A stretch of 19,416 bases of DNA from an uncultured Bdellovibrionales bacterium. GTDB taxonomy: Bacteria > Bdellovibrionota > Bdellovibrionia > Bdellovibrionales > JAMPXM01. Below are positions 6,624 to 14,489 of this stretch, piece by piece. The notes below the pieces were generated by a model, which saw only the letters and a program-made list of their open reading frames with translations, made no database searches and was not told the origin of the DNA. The stretch covers positions 1-19,416 of the forward strand of contig CALBDW010000171.1 of NCBI GenBank assembly GCA_937927435.1. Reading direction: 5' to 3'. The translations under genes were made by a program, and so were the position numbers. Every line of letters begins with the position of its first letter. The stretch's first letter is position 1.

Positions 6624-8816
6624 TTAGAATTTTGAACCCTGTACACCCGCTAGACACCATTCCGGAAAAGGTATTGCATCTTGAGACGTTGAAAGCCGCG
6701 AGTAAAAGACGAAGTTTCGCATGACCAGTTTCACATAGGTACGCGTTTCTTCGTAAGGAATGTCTTCAATGAACTCGAGCACGTCGTCGCGGGCTCGGGT
6801 TTTGAGCCAAGTCGAGACGGCGTTTTCGCTCGCGTTGTAACTGGCGACGGCCGGGATAAAACGGTTGTGCCATCTTCGGAGTGTATCGCGCAAGAAGGCG
6901 ACGCCGAGTTGGATGTTCAGCTCAGGATCGTATAGATCTTCAGGGTTTTCGAATTTAAGACCACTTGAATTTGCGACCGCTTTGGCGACCGGCGGAATGA
7001 TTTGCATCAAGCCGAAAGCATCGGCATGTGAACGGGCGTAGGGGTTGAATGAACTTTCCTGACGGATGATGGAATACACGAGTTCGGGAGGAACTCCGTT
7101 CTTTTTCGAGGCTTCGCCGATGAGCGCGGCCCACGGGCGCGGAAAAATGAGTTCGGCATTGCTTTCAAGAACGCGCTTTTTGAGTTCGGGGCTGAGTTTG
7201 ACGACGTAAGCGAAGAGTTCCTGGTAAGCTCCTGCCCGGGCGTACGATTCCAGAAGCGCAAGCGTTTGCTCGGGAGAAAGATCTCGTCTTCTCTGGCGCT
7301 GTTCGTGGTTCAAGAACTGACGTGCCAGCTCCGTTTCGTGGGTCGCGAGCAGCCATTCGAAAACAAGTTTCGACTCGTCGCTCATTTGAGCATCGTCCGG
7401 CAGGGTGAAATCGGCGGGCGCGCGAACCTGGCCTAAACCGTTCAGCTTCGGCAACGGGCGCTCGAGTTCGCGGTAAGCAAGAGCGCCGTAGTAACCGAGA
7501 GGGTCTTCTTCGATGAGTCTTTCGAGTTCGGCTTGGGCGCGTTCTTTTTCGCCCAGGTCTTTCAGCGTTTTGGCGAGCCAAAAGCGATGGCGCGCCATGA
7601 GCGGGGCGAAATCGGGCTGGCCCAACATTTTTTCAAAACGGGCGGCGGCTTCTTTGAGTCGTCCCGCTTTGCGAAGAATCCAGGCGCGGGACCAGGCGAT
7701 TGAAAGTTTCAGATCGGCGTTCTTAACGCTTTTCTCGTTAATCGATTCGAGAATGCGCAACGCTGAATTCAGGCGTCCGGCTTCCTCCTCGATCCGGGCG
7801 CGCATGTAACGGCTTTCGACGAGGGGGTGGCGGCCTTTGAGTTCGCGTTCAAGATCGAGAAGGATTTTTGTCGCTTCTTTCGGTTTGTGTTCCGTCCAAA
7901 CGGCGCCCGCCAGCGTGAGCCGGGTGCTGGCGTACTGGTTGGCGCCCGCTTTTCCTTTGGAAAGAAAACGTTCACGCGCGAATTTCGAGTATTCGTCGGT
8001 CGTCTGAACGTACATTTCCTTGTTGAGTTCAAGCTTATAGGTCATGCGAATGCCGTTGAGCGCGCGCAGTTTCTCGGCGTCGCTGTACTTCTGGCTTTCA
8101 AGTACGCGGCGGTAGGCTTGGCGCGCTTTCTCGAAATCACGCGCTTTTTGGAGATCGAGCGCATGTTTGAGGAGAAGTTCTTCGGGCGGGTTTTCAAGCA
8201 ATCGGGGAGCTTTTTCTTTGATGATCTCCTCGAGGCTTTCCAAAGCCTTTTGATCTTCAAGTTCTTTCGCGAGAGCCAGGCCGCGCATGAGGAGTTCCCC
8301 TTGCGCTTTTTGGGTCTGTTCATAGGGAACCGCTTTTAAGAGCCAGGTTAATTCGGCTCGCCGGTCGCCCGAGCGAACGGCATGTTGATACCGGACTTTG
8401 ATGGCGAAGGGTTTCAGCCAGGGCGTCTTGTCGGCGTCCGCATCCTCGAGATAACGGGGGAGTTCCGGACGGTCGCTGGGACAAGTTTCGATTGCGCGCA
8501 GGCGCGCCACGTTTTCAAGTGGGAAGCGGCCGTTTGTGAACAGTTCGGCCCAAAGCGCGCAGGCTTTGACTGGATCGATAGGGCTCCACAGTCTCGCCTG
8601 CCGGTAGCGGACGAGATAGCGCATCGACTCCGATGGGTTCCGGATGAGTTGGCTTTCGTAGAAATAATCGAGCGTGACCGGATCACTTTCCTTCAACAAT
8701 TCGACCTGATCGGCCGGCGGCCAAATGAACGGATCGAGGGATTGGCGTTTTGAAATGCCCGAACAAGCGCAAATGAATGCGATCGCGAGCAAGGCCGCGC
8801 CGATAGTTGACTTCAT
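6624..8816 (-). CDS. slt: Soluble-type lytic murein transglycosylase (Slt70-like), putative lipoprotein
   Basis: This 730-residue protein begins with a lipoprotein-like signal (hydrophobic stretch ending FICAC-SG; Cys18 is the likely lipidated residue, although Cys at -2 is unusual). Residues about 40-560 are a long helical superhelix of TPR-like repeats, as in Slt70. The C-terminal catalytic SLT domain (about 565-700) contains IIRQESSFNP with catalytic Glu near 587, HADAFGLMQIIP, and the AVASYNAS segment, all family signatures. Lytic transglycosylases cleave the MurNAc-GlcNAc bond of peptidoglycan with formation of 1,6-anhydro-MurNAc. The start ATG (8814-8816) has only a weak AAAGAA ribosome site. 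It lies 58 bases downstream of clpA on the same strand, separated by a GC-rich hairpin, so it may be read through from clpSA or have its own promoter. Confidence 0.93.
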   Translation of the reverse strand: MKSTIGAALLAIAFICACSGISKRQSLDPFIWPPADQVELLKESDPVTLDYFYESQLIRNPSESMRYLVRYRQARLWSPIDPVKACALWAELFTNGRFPLENVARLRAIETCPSDRPELPRYLEDADADKTPWLKPFAIKVRYQHAVRSGDRRAELTWLLKAVPYEQTQKAQGELLMRGLALAKELEDQKALESLEEIIKEKAPRLLENPPEELLLKHALDLQKARDFEKARQAYRRVLESQKYSDAEKLRALNGIRMTYKLELNKEMYVQTTDEYSKFARERFLSKGKAGANQYASTRLTLAGAVWTEHKPKEATKILLDLERELKGRHPLVESRYMRARIEEEAGRLNSALRILESINEKSVKNADLKLSIAWSRAWILRKAGRLKEAAARFEKMLGQPDFAPLMARHRFWLAKTLKDLGEKERAQAELERLIEEDPLGYYGALAYRELERPLPKLNGLGQVRAPADFTLPDDAQMSDESKLVFEWLLATHETELARQFLNHEQRQRRRDLSPEQTLALLESYARAGAYQELFAYVVKLSPELKKRVLESNAELIFPRPWAALIGEASKKNGVPPELVYSIIRQESSFNPYARSHADAFGLMQIIPPVAKAVANSSGLKFENPEDLYDPELNIQLGVAFLRDTLRRWHNRFIPAVASYNASENAVSTWLKTRARDDVLEFIEDIPYEETRTYVKLVMRNFVFYSRLSTSQDAIPFPEWCLAGVQGSKF

Positions 8817-8835
8817 TTCTTTAGTTTAGAAGGCC

Positions 8836-8858
8836 GGGGCGCCACATTCAAGCGCCCC
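8836..8858 (-). terminator. GC-rich hairpin between clpA and slt
   Basis: GGGGCGC (8836-8842) and GCGCCCC (8852-8858) form a perfect 7-bp stem with a 9-base loop, 17 bases after the clpA stop on the minus strand. The following sequence (GGCCTTCTAAAC) lacks a T-run, so it may be a partial terminator or a processing/stability element rather than a full stop. Confidence 0.5.
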
Positions 8859-8874
8859 TCTCGGACAGAAGCGC

Positions 8875-11154
8875 TCAGAACGAAAAGGCGAGCTTATCGT
8901 CTTTCTCGTCGATTACAACGCGACCGCCTTTTTCAAGCCGGCCGAAAAGAATTTCGTCGGCCAAGGGCTTCTTGATGTGTTCGTCGATCGTCCGGGCCAA
9001 AGGACGGGCGCCATAAAGCGGATCGAACCCTTTCTTAAGCAGCCACTTCTCGGCGGCTTCCGTCGCCTCGAGTTTGATTTTTTTCTTCTCGAGCTGGCTT
9101 TGTAGCTCGCCGATGAATTTGCGGACCACCTGCAGCACAACCGGTTCCGGCAGCGGCTGGAAGTGAACGATCGCGTCCAAACGGTTGATGAACTCCGGGG
9201 TGAACGTGCGCTTGATCGCTTCCATCGAGATATCTGACGGCTGACCGGGGTTGATGCCGAGCGCGCCTTTCTGCGCGTCGGCGGCTCCGGCGTTCGTCGT
9301 CAGAATCAAAATCACGTTCCGGAAGTCGGCCGTTTTACCGTGCGAGTCAGTCAGCGTGCCGTTATCCATGACCTGAAGCAAGATGTTGTAGATATCCGGG
9401 TGCGCCTTTTCGATCTCGTCAAGCAGCAGGACCGCGTACGGGTTCTTTGTGACGGCTTCGGTGAGCAGCCCGCCCTCTTCGTAACCGACATAACCGGGAG
9501 GAGCCCCCACAAGACGCGAAACCGCGTGTTTCTCCATGTATTCCGACATGTCGAAACGTAAGAACGCATTTCCGAGCTGTTTCGCGAGCTGCTTGCAAAC
9601 CTCGGTTTTGCCGACCCCCGTGGGACCGGCGAAGAGATAGCAGCCGATCGGCTTGTTCTCGCGGCCGAGTCCGGTACGCGAAAGTTTGATCGCTGTCGCG
9701 ACGGCTTCGATCGCCTTGTCTTGGCCGAAGACGACCGACTTCAAGTTCTTTTCAAGGTCTCTCAGGCGCTCTTTATCGGACGAATTCACGCTTTGAACCG
9801 GCACTTGCGCCATTTCGGAGACGACTTTCTCAATGTCCGAAACCTTGATCTGTCTTGTTTCGTTGCTCTTCGACTGGATGCGGACGCGCGCACCAACCTC
9901 GTCGATCACGTCGATGGCTTTGTCGGGCAGATGGCGGCCCTGGATGTAACGGGCCGATAACTCAGCGGCTGCCCGGAGTGCCGCGCTCGAATACTTCACG
10001 TTATGATGTTCTTCATAGCGGGCCTTCAGGCCTTCGAGGATCTTGACGGTTTCTTCAACCGAAGGTTCTCGCACGTCGATTTTCTGGAAGCGGCGGGAGA
10101 GCGCGCGATCCTTTTCAAAATGCTGGCGGTACTCTTTATACGTGGTCGAACCGATGCAGCTCAATGAGCCGTTGGCGAGCGACGGTTTGAGCAAGTTCGA
10201 AGCGTCCATGGAACCGCCGCTGGTCGCACCGGCGCCGACGAGGGTGTGGATTTCGTCGATGAAAAGGATGCCGTGACGCTCGTTCTCCAGCGCTTTCACG
10301 ACGGCTTTGAGGCGCTCCTCGAAGTCGCCGCGGAACTTCGTTCCGGCGAGCAGCGCGCCCATGTCGAGCGAATAGATCACGGCGTCTTTCAGCTGTTCCG
10401 GGACGTCGCCTTTTACAATCCGCATGGCAAGGCCGTCGGCGATGGCCGTTTTACCCACGCCCGGTTCGCCGATCAGGAGCGGGTTGTTTTTCGTGCGCCG
10501 GCAGAGAACCTGGATCGTGCGCTCGATGACGTCGTCGCGGCCCACGAGCGGATCCATTTTTCCCTGCTTCGCTTTCTCGTTCAGGTTCACGCAGTAGGCC
10601 TTTAGCGGCGACTGCTTACCTTGCTTGGAAGCGTCCTTGGGCAGGCCATCGATATCTGTTTCGCGCTCGTCGCTAGGCGATTGTGAGTCGACTTTGCTCA
10701 CGCCGTGGGAAATGTAGTTGATGACGTCGAACTGCGAGATTCCCTGTTGTTCCATGAAGTAGACGGCGTGTGAATCCTTCTCGTTAAAGAGAGCGACGAG
10801 AACGTTTCCGGTCGTGACGAGATCTTTACCTGCGCTTTGCACTTGGATCACCGCGCGTTGCAAAAGGCGGTGGCAAGCGAGGGTGAATTCCGGCTTCCAG
10901 TTGTCGAGAGCCCCATCGCTGTCGTCGCCCTCCGCTTTCTGGTAGCGGACACGCGGGCAGTGCTGGTCGAGGAAGGTTTCCAGGTCTCTCGTTAGCGCCG
11001 CGATGTCCCCTCCGCAAGCTTTCAGGATTTCGATCACTTCGGGGTCCCGCAGGAGCGCCAGGAGAACGTGCTCAAGGCTCACGAATTCGTGGCGATGCTC
11101 TTTCGCGAACGTCGCCGCCATGTTCAGGTGCTTTTCTAAATTTGAGCTGAGCAC
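8875..11154 (-). CDS. clpA: ATP-dependent Clp protease ATP-binding subunit ClpA
   Basis: This 759-residue Hsp100 unfoldase has a Clp N-domain (about 1-150) followed by two AAA+ modules. Module 1 has Walker A GEPGVGKT at 229-236 and Walker B ILFIDE at 296-301. Module 2 has Walker A GPTGVGKT at 510-517 and Walker B VLLLDE at 575-580, with the GYVGYEEGG pore loop near 554-562. There is no ClpB-type middle coiled coil, and clpS lies directly upstream, which identifies ClpA rather than ClpB or ClpC. It unfolds substrates and feeds them to ClpP, which is not in the window. The ClpP-docking tripeptide, IGL in E. coli ClpA, reads LGI here (632-634). The start is GTG (11152-11154) with AAGGAGG six bases upstream, and the ribosome site touches the clpS stop, so translation is coupled. 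Confidence 0.96.
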   Translation of the reverse strand: MLSSNLEKHLNMAATFAKEHRHEFVSLEHVLLALLRDPEVIEILKACGGDIAALTRDLETFLDQHCPRVRYQKAEGDDSDGALDNWKPEFTLACHRLLQRAVIQVQSAGKDLVTTGNVLVALFNEKDSHAVYFMEQQGISQFDVINYISHGVSKVDSQSPSDERETDIDGLPKDASKQGKQSPLKAYCVNLNEKAKQGKMDPLVGRDDVIERTIQVLCRRTKNNPLLIGEPGVGKTAIADGLAMRIVKGDVPEQLKDAVIYSLDMGALLAGTKFRGDFEERLKAVVKALENERHGILFIDEIHTLVGAGATSGGSMDASNLLKPSLANGSLSCIGSTTYKEYRQHFEKDRALSRRFQKIDVREPSVEETVKILEGLKARYEEHHNVKYSSAALRAAAELSARYIQGRHLPDKAIDVIDEVGARVRIQSKSNETRQIKVSDIEKVVSEMAQVPVQSVNSSDKERLRDLEKNLKSVVFGQDKAIEAVATAIKLSRTGLGRENKPIGCYLFAGPTGVGKTEVCKQLAKQLGNAFLRFDMSEYMEKHAVSRLVGAPPGYVGYEEGGLLTEAVTKNPYAVLLLDEIEKAHPDIYNILLQVMDNGTLTDSHGKTADFRNVILILTTNAGAADAQKGALGINPGQPSDISMEAIKRTFTPEFINRLDAIVHFQPLPEPVVLQVVRKFIGELQSQLEKKKIKLEATEAAEKWLLKKGFDPLYGARPLARTIDEHIKKPLADEILFGRLEKGGRVVIDEKDDKLAFSF

Positions 11155-11166
11155 GAGAAACCTCCT

Positions 11167-11598
11167 TTAGGCTTTCTCCATCACGCATTTCAAAGGATGA
11201 CGGTTTTGCCGCGAATATTGGTTAACTTGGTACACTTTCGTTTCGGCAATTTCGAACGAGTAGACCCCGCAAACTCCCGACCCCTGCGTATGGACCTCCC
11301 ACATGATCCGCGTCGCCTCGGCGAGGTCTTTGTGAAAGAATTTTTGCAGAACGTGAACCACGAAATCCATCGGTGTGTAATCGTCATTCATCAGGATAAC
11401 TCGATACATCGATGGAGTCTTGGTCCTGATTTTGGGTTCGGCGACAATGACGGTGCCGGGCGAGCCGGGTTCTCCGTCATCGCCGGTGGTGGCAACGAGC
11501 TTCCAGTTAGCGGTTTCCGGATCGCGGATCTTTCCGATCATGTTTTGCCCGTACCTTTGGCGTGCTTCGATTGCGACGGCAGTCGCAGGCTTCTTCAT
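11167..11598 (-). CDS. clpS: ATP-dependent Clp protease adaptor ClpS
   Basis: The C-terminal 85 residues are a clear ClpS fold: YRVILMNDDYTPMDFVVHVL (65-84), the ATRIMWEVHTQGSGVCGVY segment and a RQNRHPLKCVMEKA end. The N-degron pocket residues are visible (Asn71, Asp72 and His103 by alignment to E. coli Asn34, Asp35 and His66). ClpS binds N-degron substrates and delivers them to ClpA. I chose ATG at 11596-11598 because AAAGGG lies 8 bases upstream; the open frame extends nine codons further to a TTG at 11625 with no ribosome site. Even from this ATG the segment before the core is about 37 residues longer than in E. coli. A second in-frame ATG at codon 20 would shorten it. clpS ends inside the ribosome site of clpA. 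Confidence 0.93.
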   Translation of the reverse strand: MKKPATAVAIEARQRYGQNMIGKIRDPETANWKLVATTGDDGEPGSPGTVIVAEPKIRTKTPSMYRVILMNDDYTPMDFVVHVLQKFFHKDLAEATRIMWEVHTQGSGVCGVYSFEIAETKVYQVNQYSRQNRHPLKCVMEKA

Positions 11599-11659
11599 TG
11601 TAAGATTCCCTTTCAACCCAGCCAAGCCATGAAGACGGCGGACTCGTCCTCGCTTGCCT

Positions 11660-11956
11660 ATGCCTGAGCGAAAGCCCGGGTCTAGGGGCCGGTGCGAGCG
11701 AGTCGTTCCCGAAAGCCGGCCTTTCGGCCGTCGCTTCCGTTCTATCTACGTTGACCACGAAGCAACGAGCGTCAAGGTCGTTGCGCGCCGACGGACGGAG
11801 AAAAGGCGGTGGGGCATTTTGGTGCATCGGCTTCGGGTCAGCGGGGATGAGCTGTTTCAAACTGATCTGCCCGTCGATCTCACCTTGGGCCAGATTTACG
11901 TCTGCATTCGGGATTTTAGTGGATCGCTGTTGAGAGACTCCGTGGGAACTCCGTAA
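11660..11956 (+). CDS. Doubtful small ORF upstream of pilA, function unknown
   Basis: From ATG 11660 this frame gives 98 residues ending DSVGTP. The first 35 residues are rich in Arg, Pro and Gly; from about residue 28 the sequence alternates hydrophobic and charged residues in a way that could be a small beta-rich protein (SIYVDHEATSVKVVARR, WGILVHRLRV). No Shine-Dalgarno sequence precedes the ATG, and the frame overlaps both the inverted repeats and the candidate pilA promoter. It may be non-coding. If real it would be a short gene 32 bases ahead of pilA on the same strand. Confidence 0.22.
   Translation: MPERKPGSRGRCERVVPESRPFGRRFRSIYVDHEATSVKVVARRRTEKRRWGILVHRLRVSGDELFQTDLPVDLTLGQIYVCIRDFSGSLLRDSVGTP
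11709..11727. repeat. Perfect 7-bp inverted repeat upstream of clpS
   Basis: CCGAAAG (11709-11715), loop CCGGC, CTTTCGG (11721-11727). It lies about 110 bases upstream of the clpS start. No T-run follows on either strand. Confidence 0.45.
11762..11784. repeat. Perfect 7-bp inverted repeat between clpS and pilA
   Basis: GCAACGA (11762-11768), a 9-base spacer, TCGTTGC (11778-11784). The geometry (7-bp arms, 23 bases overall) would suit either an RNA hairpin or an operator for a dimeric regulator; nothing distinguishes these from sequence alone. Confidence 0.4.
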
Positions 11957-11959
11957 ACT
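11930..11959 (+). promoter_or_regulatory. Candidate sigma-70-type promoter of pilA
   Basis: TTGAGA (11930-11935, five of six matches to the -35 consensus), an 18-base spacer, and TAAACT (11954-11959, four of six to the -10 consensus) would start transcription around 11966, about 23 bases before the pilA ATG. I found no convincing sigma-54 (GG-N10-GC) element, which many pilA genes use. Confidence 0.35.
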
Positions 11960-11988
11960 ACTGTTGACACACCCAGGAGGAACACGCA

Positions 11989-12561
11989 ATGAAAAGGGCC
12001 GCTTCGCAGTCCGGCTTTTCGTTGATTGAATTGATGATCGTTATCGCGATCATCGGCATCTTGACGACCATCGCGTTACCGAACTTTACACGCTTCCAAG
12101 CCAAGGCTCGGCAATCCGAAGCCAAGTCTCAGCTCGCGGCGCTTTATGCGGCAGAGAAAGCTTTTTATGCTGAGTGGCACAGCTATTGGGGCGATTTCCG
12201 CGATATCGGTTTTGAGCCGATGGGGCGTCTAAACTACCACATCGGTTTCTCGGGAGCGGGAACCGCTCCCAGCGCGCCGTTTAGTCCAAGCACCACGGGG
12301 ACGTCGGCGGGCCAGTGCTATAACACGACGAGGAACGCCACGCAGTGCAACTTTAAGTTCCAAAAGACGTCGCAGTTACCGACTTCGTTCACCGCGGCTC
12401 AGCCGAGTTCGTCCTGCGGACAAGGTTCGAGCCCGTCGACTCCGAGCCGTAACGCGTTCTTAGCGACGGCCTACGGCCGGATTTCCGACGATGATACGAA
12501 ATACGACGTGTGGTCGATCAACGAGGCGAACGTTCTCTGCAATAATACGCCAGGTATTTGA
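11989..12561 (+). CDS. pilA: Type IV pilin PilA (major-pilin-like prepilin)
   Basis: The 190-residue prepilin has a short basic leader (MKRAASQSG) and the class IVa cleavage motif: the peptidase would cut after Gly9, leaving Phe10 as residue +1 and Glu14 as the conserved +5 glutamate. The following hydrophobic helix (LMIVIAIIGILTTIALPNF) is the pilin assembly helix. The globular part is Ser/Thr/Gly-rich and carries Cys110, 120, 143 and 184, enough for two disulfides; the end (DDDTKYDVWSINEANVLCNN) matches the DxW(S/T)I(N/D) strand of delta-type major pilins. AGGAGG at 11975-11980 is eight bases before ATG 11989. Pilins polymerise through the type IV pilus machine, none of which is encoded here. 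The next gene begins three bases after the stop. Confidence 0.94.
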   Translation: MKRAASQSGFSLIELMIVIAIIGILTTIALPNFTRFQAKARQSEAKSQLAALYAAEKAFYAEWHSYWGDFRDIGFEPMGRLNYHIGFSGAGTAPSAPFSPSTTGTSAGQCYNTTRNATQCNFKFQKTSQLPTSFTAAQPSSSCGQGSSPSTPSRNAFLATAYGRISDDDTKYDVWSINEANVLCNNTPGI

Positions 12562-12564
12562 CGG

Positions 12565-13266
12565 ATGACTTCACGTTTCGCGTTCAAACGTGAAATCATT
12601 GTCACGGTTCTCACTATATTAATCGGAATCTGTTTAATCATTGCGATGAATGGGCGGTCTCAAGAACTTGAGACCGCTCAGCGTTTTCTTCCCCCGCCTT
12701 CCCACATCGAGCGTTATTCCGCCGGTTATAACGACATTCTCGCCGACGTCTTTTGGTTGCGTTTGATTCAAGACGCCGATCACTGTGACCAGCAAGTTCC
12801 GGCGGGTGAGCGCTGTCGGAGCGAAAAAGGTTGGGTTTTTCGCATGCTGGATGCGATCACAAGTCTAGCGCCTAAATTTGCGGCACCTTATTGGCACGGC
12901 GCAACCATTCTGAGCGTTTTGGTCGGCGACAAAGAAGGCGCGCGCATCATTTTTGAGCGCGGCATGGAGCAGTTTCCCGACGACTGGCAGTTGCGATATC
13001 GGGCCGCGTTTCATGCGATGGAAAATTTGGGAGATATCAAGAAAGCGGCGGATCTCCTTATCGATGCAGGAAAAAAGGGCGCTCCTTCTTGGGTCTTCTC
13101 TCTTGCGGCGAAACTCTATACAAAAGAGGGTCAGGCTTTTCTGGCTAAGTCCGTATTGGAAAGCGTTTTGTCTTCAGATCCCGACGGCCGTTGGACGCCG
13201 CGCTTGCGTGAGCGTCTTTCCGAAATCGATCAAACCTTGACGAATTCTCCCGGCTCCTCATATTGA
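12565..13266 (+). CDS. Membrane-anchored TPR-like protein downstream of pilA, function unknown
   Basis: The 233-residue product has one N-terminal hydrophobic helix (about 10-28, IIVTVLTILIGICLIIAMNG) after a basic start, so it is probably anchored in the inner membrane with the rest outside the cytoplasm. Residues about 55-225 are helical, with alternating small and aromatic residues (APYWHGATILSVLVGDKEGARIIFERGMEQFPDDWQL) characteristic of tetratricopeptide-like repeats; three to four units can be drawn. Two cysteines (74 and 84) flank a short acidic loop. ATG 12565 follows the pilA stop by three bases, without a strong ribosome site of its own, which suggests translational coupling to pilA. 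TPR proteins commonly serve as pilus assembly scaffolds, so a role in pilus biogenesis is a reasonable inference from position only. Confidence 0.87.
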   Translation: MTSRFAFKREIIVTVLTILIGICLIIAMNGRSQELETAQRFLPPPSHIERYSAGYNDILADVFWLRLIQDADHCDQQVPAGERCRSEKGWVFRMLDAITSLAPKFAAPYWHGATILSVLVGDKEGARIIFERGMEQFPDDWQLRYRAAFHAMENLGDIKKAADLLIDAGKKGAPSWVFSLAAKLYTKEGQAFLAKSVLESVLSSDPDGRWTPRLRERLSEIDQTLTNSPGSSY

Positions 13267-13287
13267 AAAACGAGGCCGGATTTTTTC

Positions 13288-14394
13288 ATGAGCAAGCGTG
13301 ATTATTACGAAATCTTAGGTGTTCCGCGAAACGCTGATCAGGAAACGATTAAGAAGAGTTATCGCCGATTGGCGTTGCAATATCATCCTGACAAAAATCC
13401 CGGCAATAAAGAGGCCGAAGAAAAGTTCAAAGAAGCCGCTGAAGCCTATGAAGTTCTTAGTAACCCTGAGAAGCGCGCGAAGTATGATCGCTTCGGTCAC
13501 GCGGCATTCGGCCAAGGTGGCGGGTTCAGTCCGGGCTTCCGGGATGTCGAGGACATCTTCGCGAGTTTCTCGGATATTTTCGGCGATTTCTTCGGCGGTC
13601 CCGGTATGGGGCGCGGTCGCGCACGACGTCGTGGCGGCCCGGCTCGTGGGGCCGACCTAAGGTATATCCTTGAAGTCGACCTGCAAGACGTCATCACCGG
13701 CAAAGAGCACGAAATCGAATTCGATACGGAAGATTCCTGTCAGGAATGCAATGGCTCAGGTGCTGCGAAAGGCACTCAGCCCGAAGTTTGCGGCACCTGC
13801 GGCGGAGCTGGGCAGGTTTTTACGGCGCAAGGTTTTTTTTCGATCGCGACAACCTGTCCGGGATGTCATGGCAGCGGTCAGGTGATCCGCACGCCGTGCG
13901 GACGTTGCCGGGGGCGCGGGCGGGTGCGATCGCGCCGAAAGCTTCGGGTCAATGTTCCCGCCGGTGTCGACAACGGAACTCAACTGCGCTTGAGTGGTGA
14001 AGGCGAAGGCGGCTATCGGGGCGGGCCGAAAGGTGACCTTTATGTCGAGGTGCGTGTCCGCGATGATGAGCGCTTCGAGCGGCACGGCTTGGATCTTCTT
14101 GCTCAGGTCGAAGTCAGTTATGTGCAAGCGCTGCTGGGCGCAGAAGTTGAAGTCGAGACTTTTGAAGGAAAAGAAATGATCACGATCCCGCCCGGCACGA
14201 ACACGGGCGACCGCGTGAGACTTGAGAAGAGAGGGGTGCCGTCCCTTCGGGGAACTGGTCGAGGTAGTATCTATTATGAAGTCAGGGTCACCGTTCCAAA
14301 AAAATTAGGCAAAGAAGAGGAACGCCTCCTGCGTGAAATCGCAAAAATCCGCAACGAGAAAACCTTGCCCGCCAAAAAAGGTTTTTTCGGCTGA
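13288..14394 (+). CDS. dnaJ: Chaperone protein DnaJ (type I Hsp40)
   Basis: This 368-residue protein is a complete class I DnaJ. The J domain (1-70) has the HPD motif at 33-35; a Gly/Phe-rich region follows (about 72-120). The zinc-binding domain has four CxxCxGxG motifs starting at Cys151 (CQECNGSG), Cys168 (CGTCGGAG), Cys190 (CPGCHGSG) and Cys204 (CGRCRGRG). The C-terminal substrate-binding domain reads RLSGEGEGGYRGGPKGDLYVEV, as expected. DnaJ delivers unfolded clients to DnaK and stimulates its ATPase. A GAGG lies 12 bases before ATG 13288, a rather long spacing. Only 21 bases separate it from the TPR-like gene, so it may be cotranscribed with pilA. It precedes dnaK, the reverse of the common dnaK-dnaJ order. 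Confidence 0.97.
   Translation: MSKRDYYEILGVPRNADQETIKKSYRRLALQYHPDKNPGNKEAEEKFKEAAEAYEVLSNPEKRAKYDRFGHAAFGQGGGFSPGFRDVEDIFASFSDIFGDFFGGPGMGRGRARRRGGPARGADLRYILEVDLQDVITGKEHEIEFDTEDSCQECNGSGAAKGTQPEVCGTCGGAGQVFTAQGFFSIATTCPGCHGSGQVIRTPCGRCRGRGRVRSRRKLRVNVPAGVDNGTQLRLSGEGEGGYRGGPKGDLYVEVRVRDDERFERHGLDLLAQVEVSYVQALLGAEVEVETFEGKEMITIPPGTNTGDRVRLEKRGVPSLRGTGRGSIYYEVRVTVPKKLGKEEERLLREIAKIRNEKTLPAKKGFFG
14359..14387 (+). terminator. Possible terminator hairpin in the last codons of dnaJ
   Basis: AAAACCTT (14359-14366) and AAGGTTTT (14378-14385) can form an 8-bp stem with an 11-base loop, followed by two more T. The A/T-rich ends give the A-stem-T layout of an intrinsic terminator, but only two GC pairs hold the stem. 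Its overlap with the dnaJ stop region argues for partial termination at most. Confidence 0.35.
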
Positions 14395-14489
14395 AAATTT
14401 TTGTTCTGATTTGAGACGCGGAGCGTAGCTATCCAATGACACGCCTCCCGATGTCTCTATTTTTCTCTCGATTTTCCTAACGTGAGGAC

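Larger units (their letters stand above)
11599..11988. other. 390-base gap between clpS and pilA: upstream regions and one doubtful ORF
   Basis: The gap must hold the promoters of clpS (minus) and pilA (plus). It contains two perfect 7-bp inverted repeats (listed separately) and a candidate pilA promoter near its right end. A plus-strand open frame runs from ATG 11660 to 11956 (98 residues, Arg-rich N-terminal half, more protein-like second half reading LFQTDLPVDLTLGQIYVCIRD), but it has no ribosome site and I recognise no family. An overlapping minus-strand frame has low-complexity composition typical of a shadow. No clear clpS promoter boxes are visible. Confidence 0.5.

Noticed and set aside
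11640..11960. Possibility that the clpS-pilA gap encodes tmRNA, RNase P RNA or SRP RNA
   Set aside because: None of the conserved core motifs of these RNAs (tmRNA acceptor end, RNase P P4 region, SRP domain IV loop) can be found.
11964..11969. Perfect TTGACA just upstream of pilA
   Set aside because: A -10 box at 16-18 bases would fall at the pilA start codon, leaving no room for a leader; TTGAGA/TAAACT slightly upstream fits better.
11507..11989. Minus-strand 160-codon frame running from the pilA start into clpS
   Set aside because: It overlaps clpS in another frame and has low-complexity Pro/Arg/Ser composition with no ribosome site.
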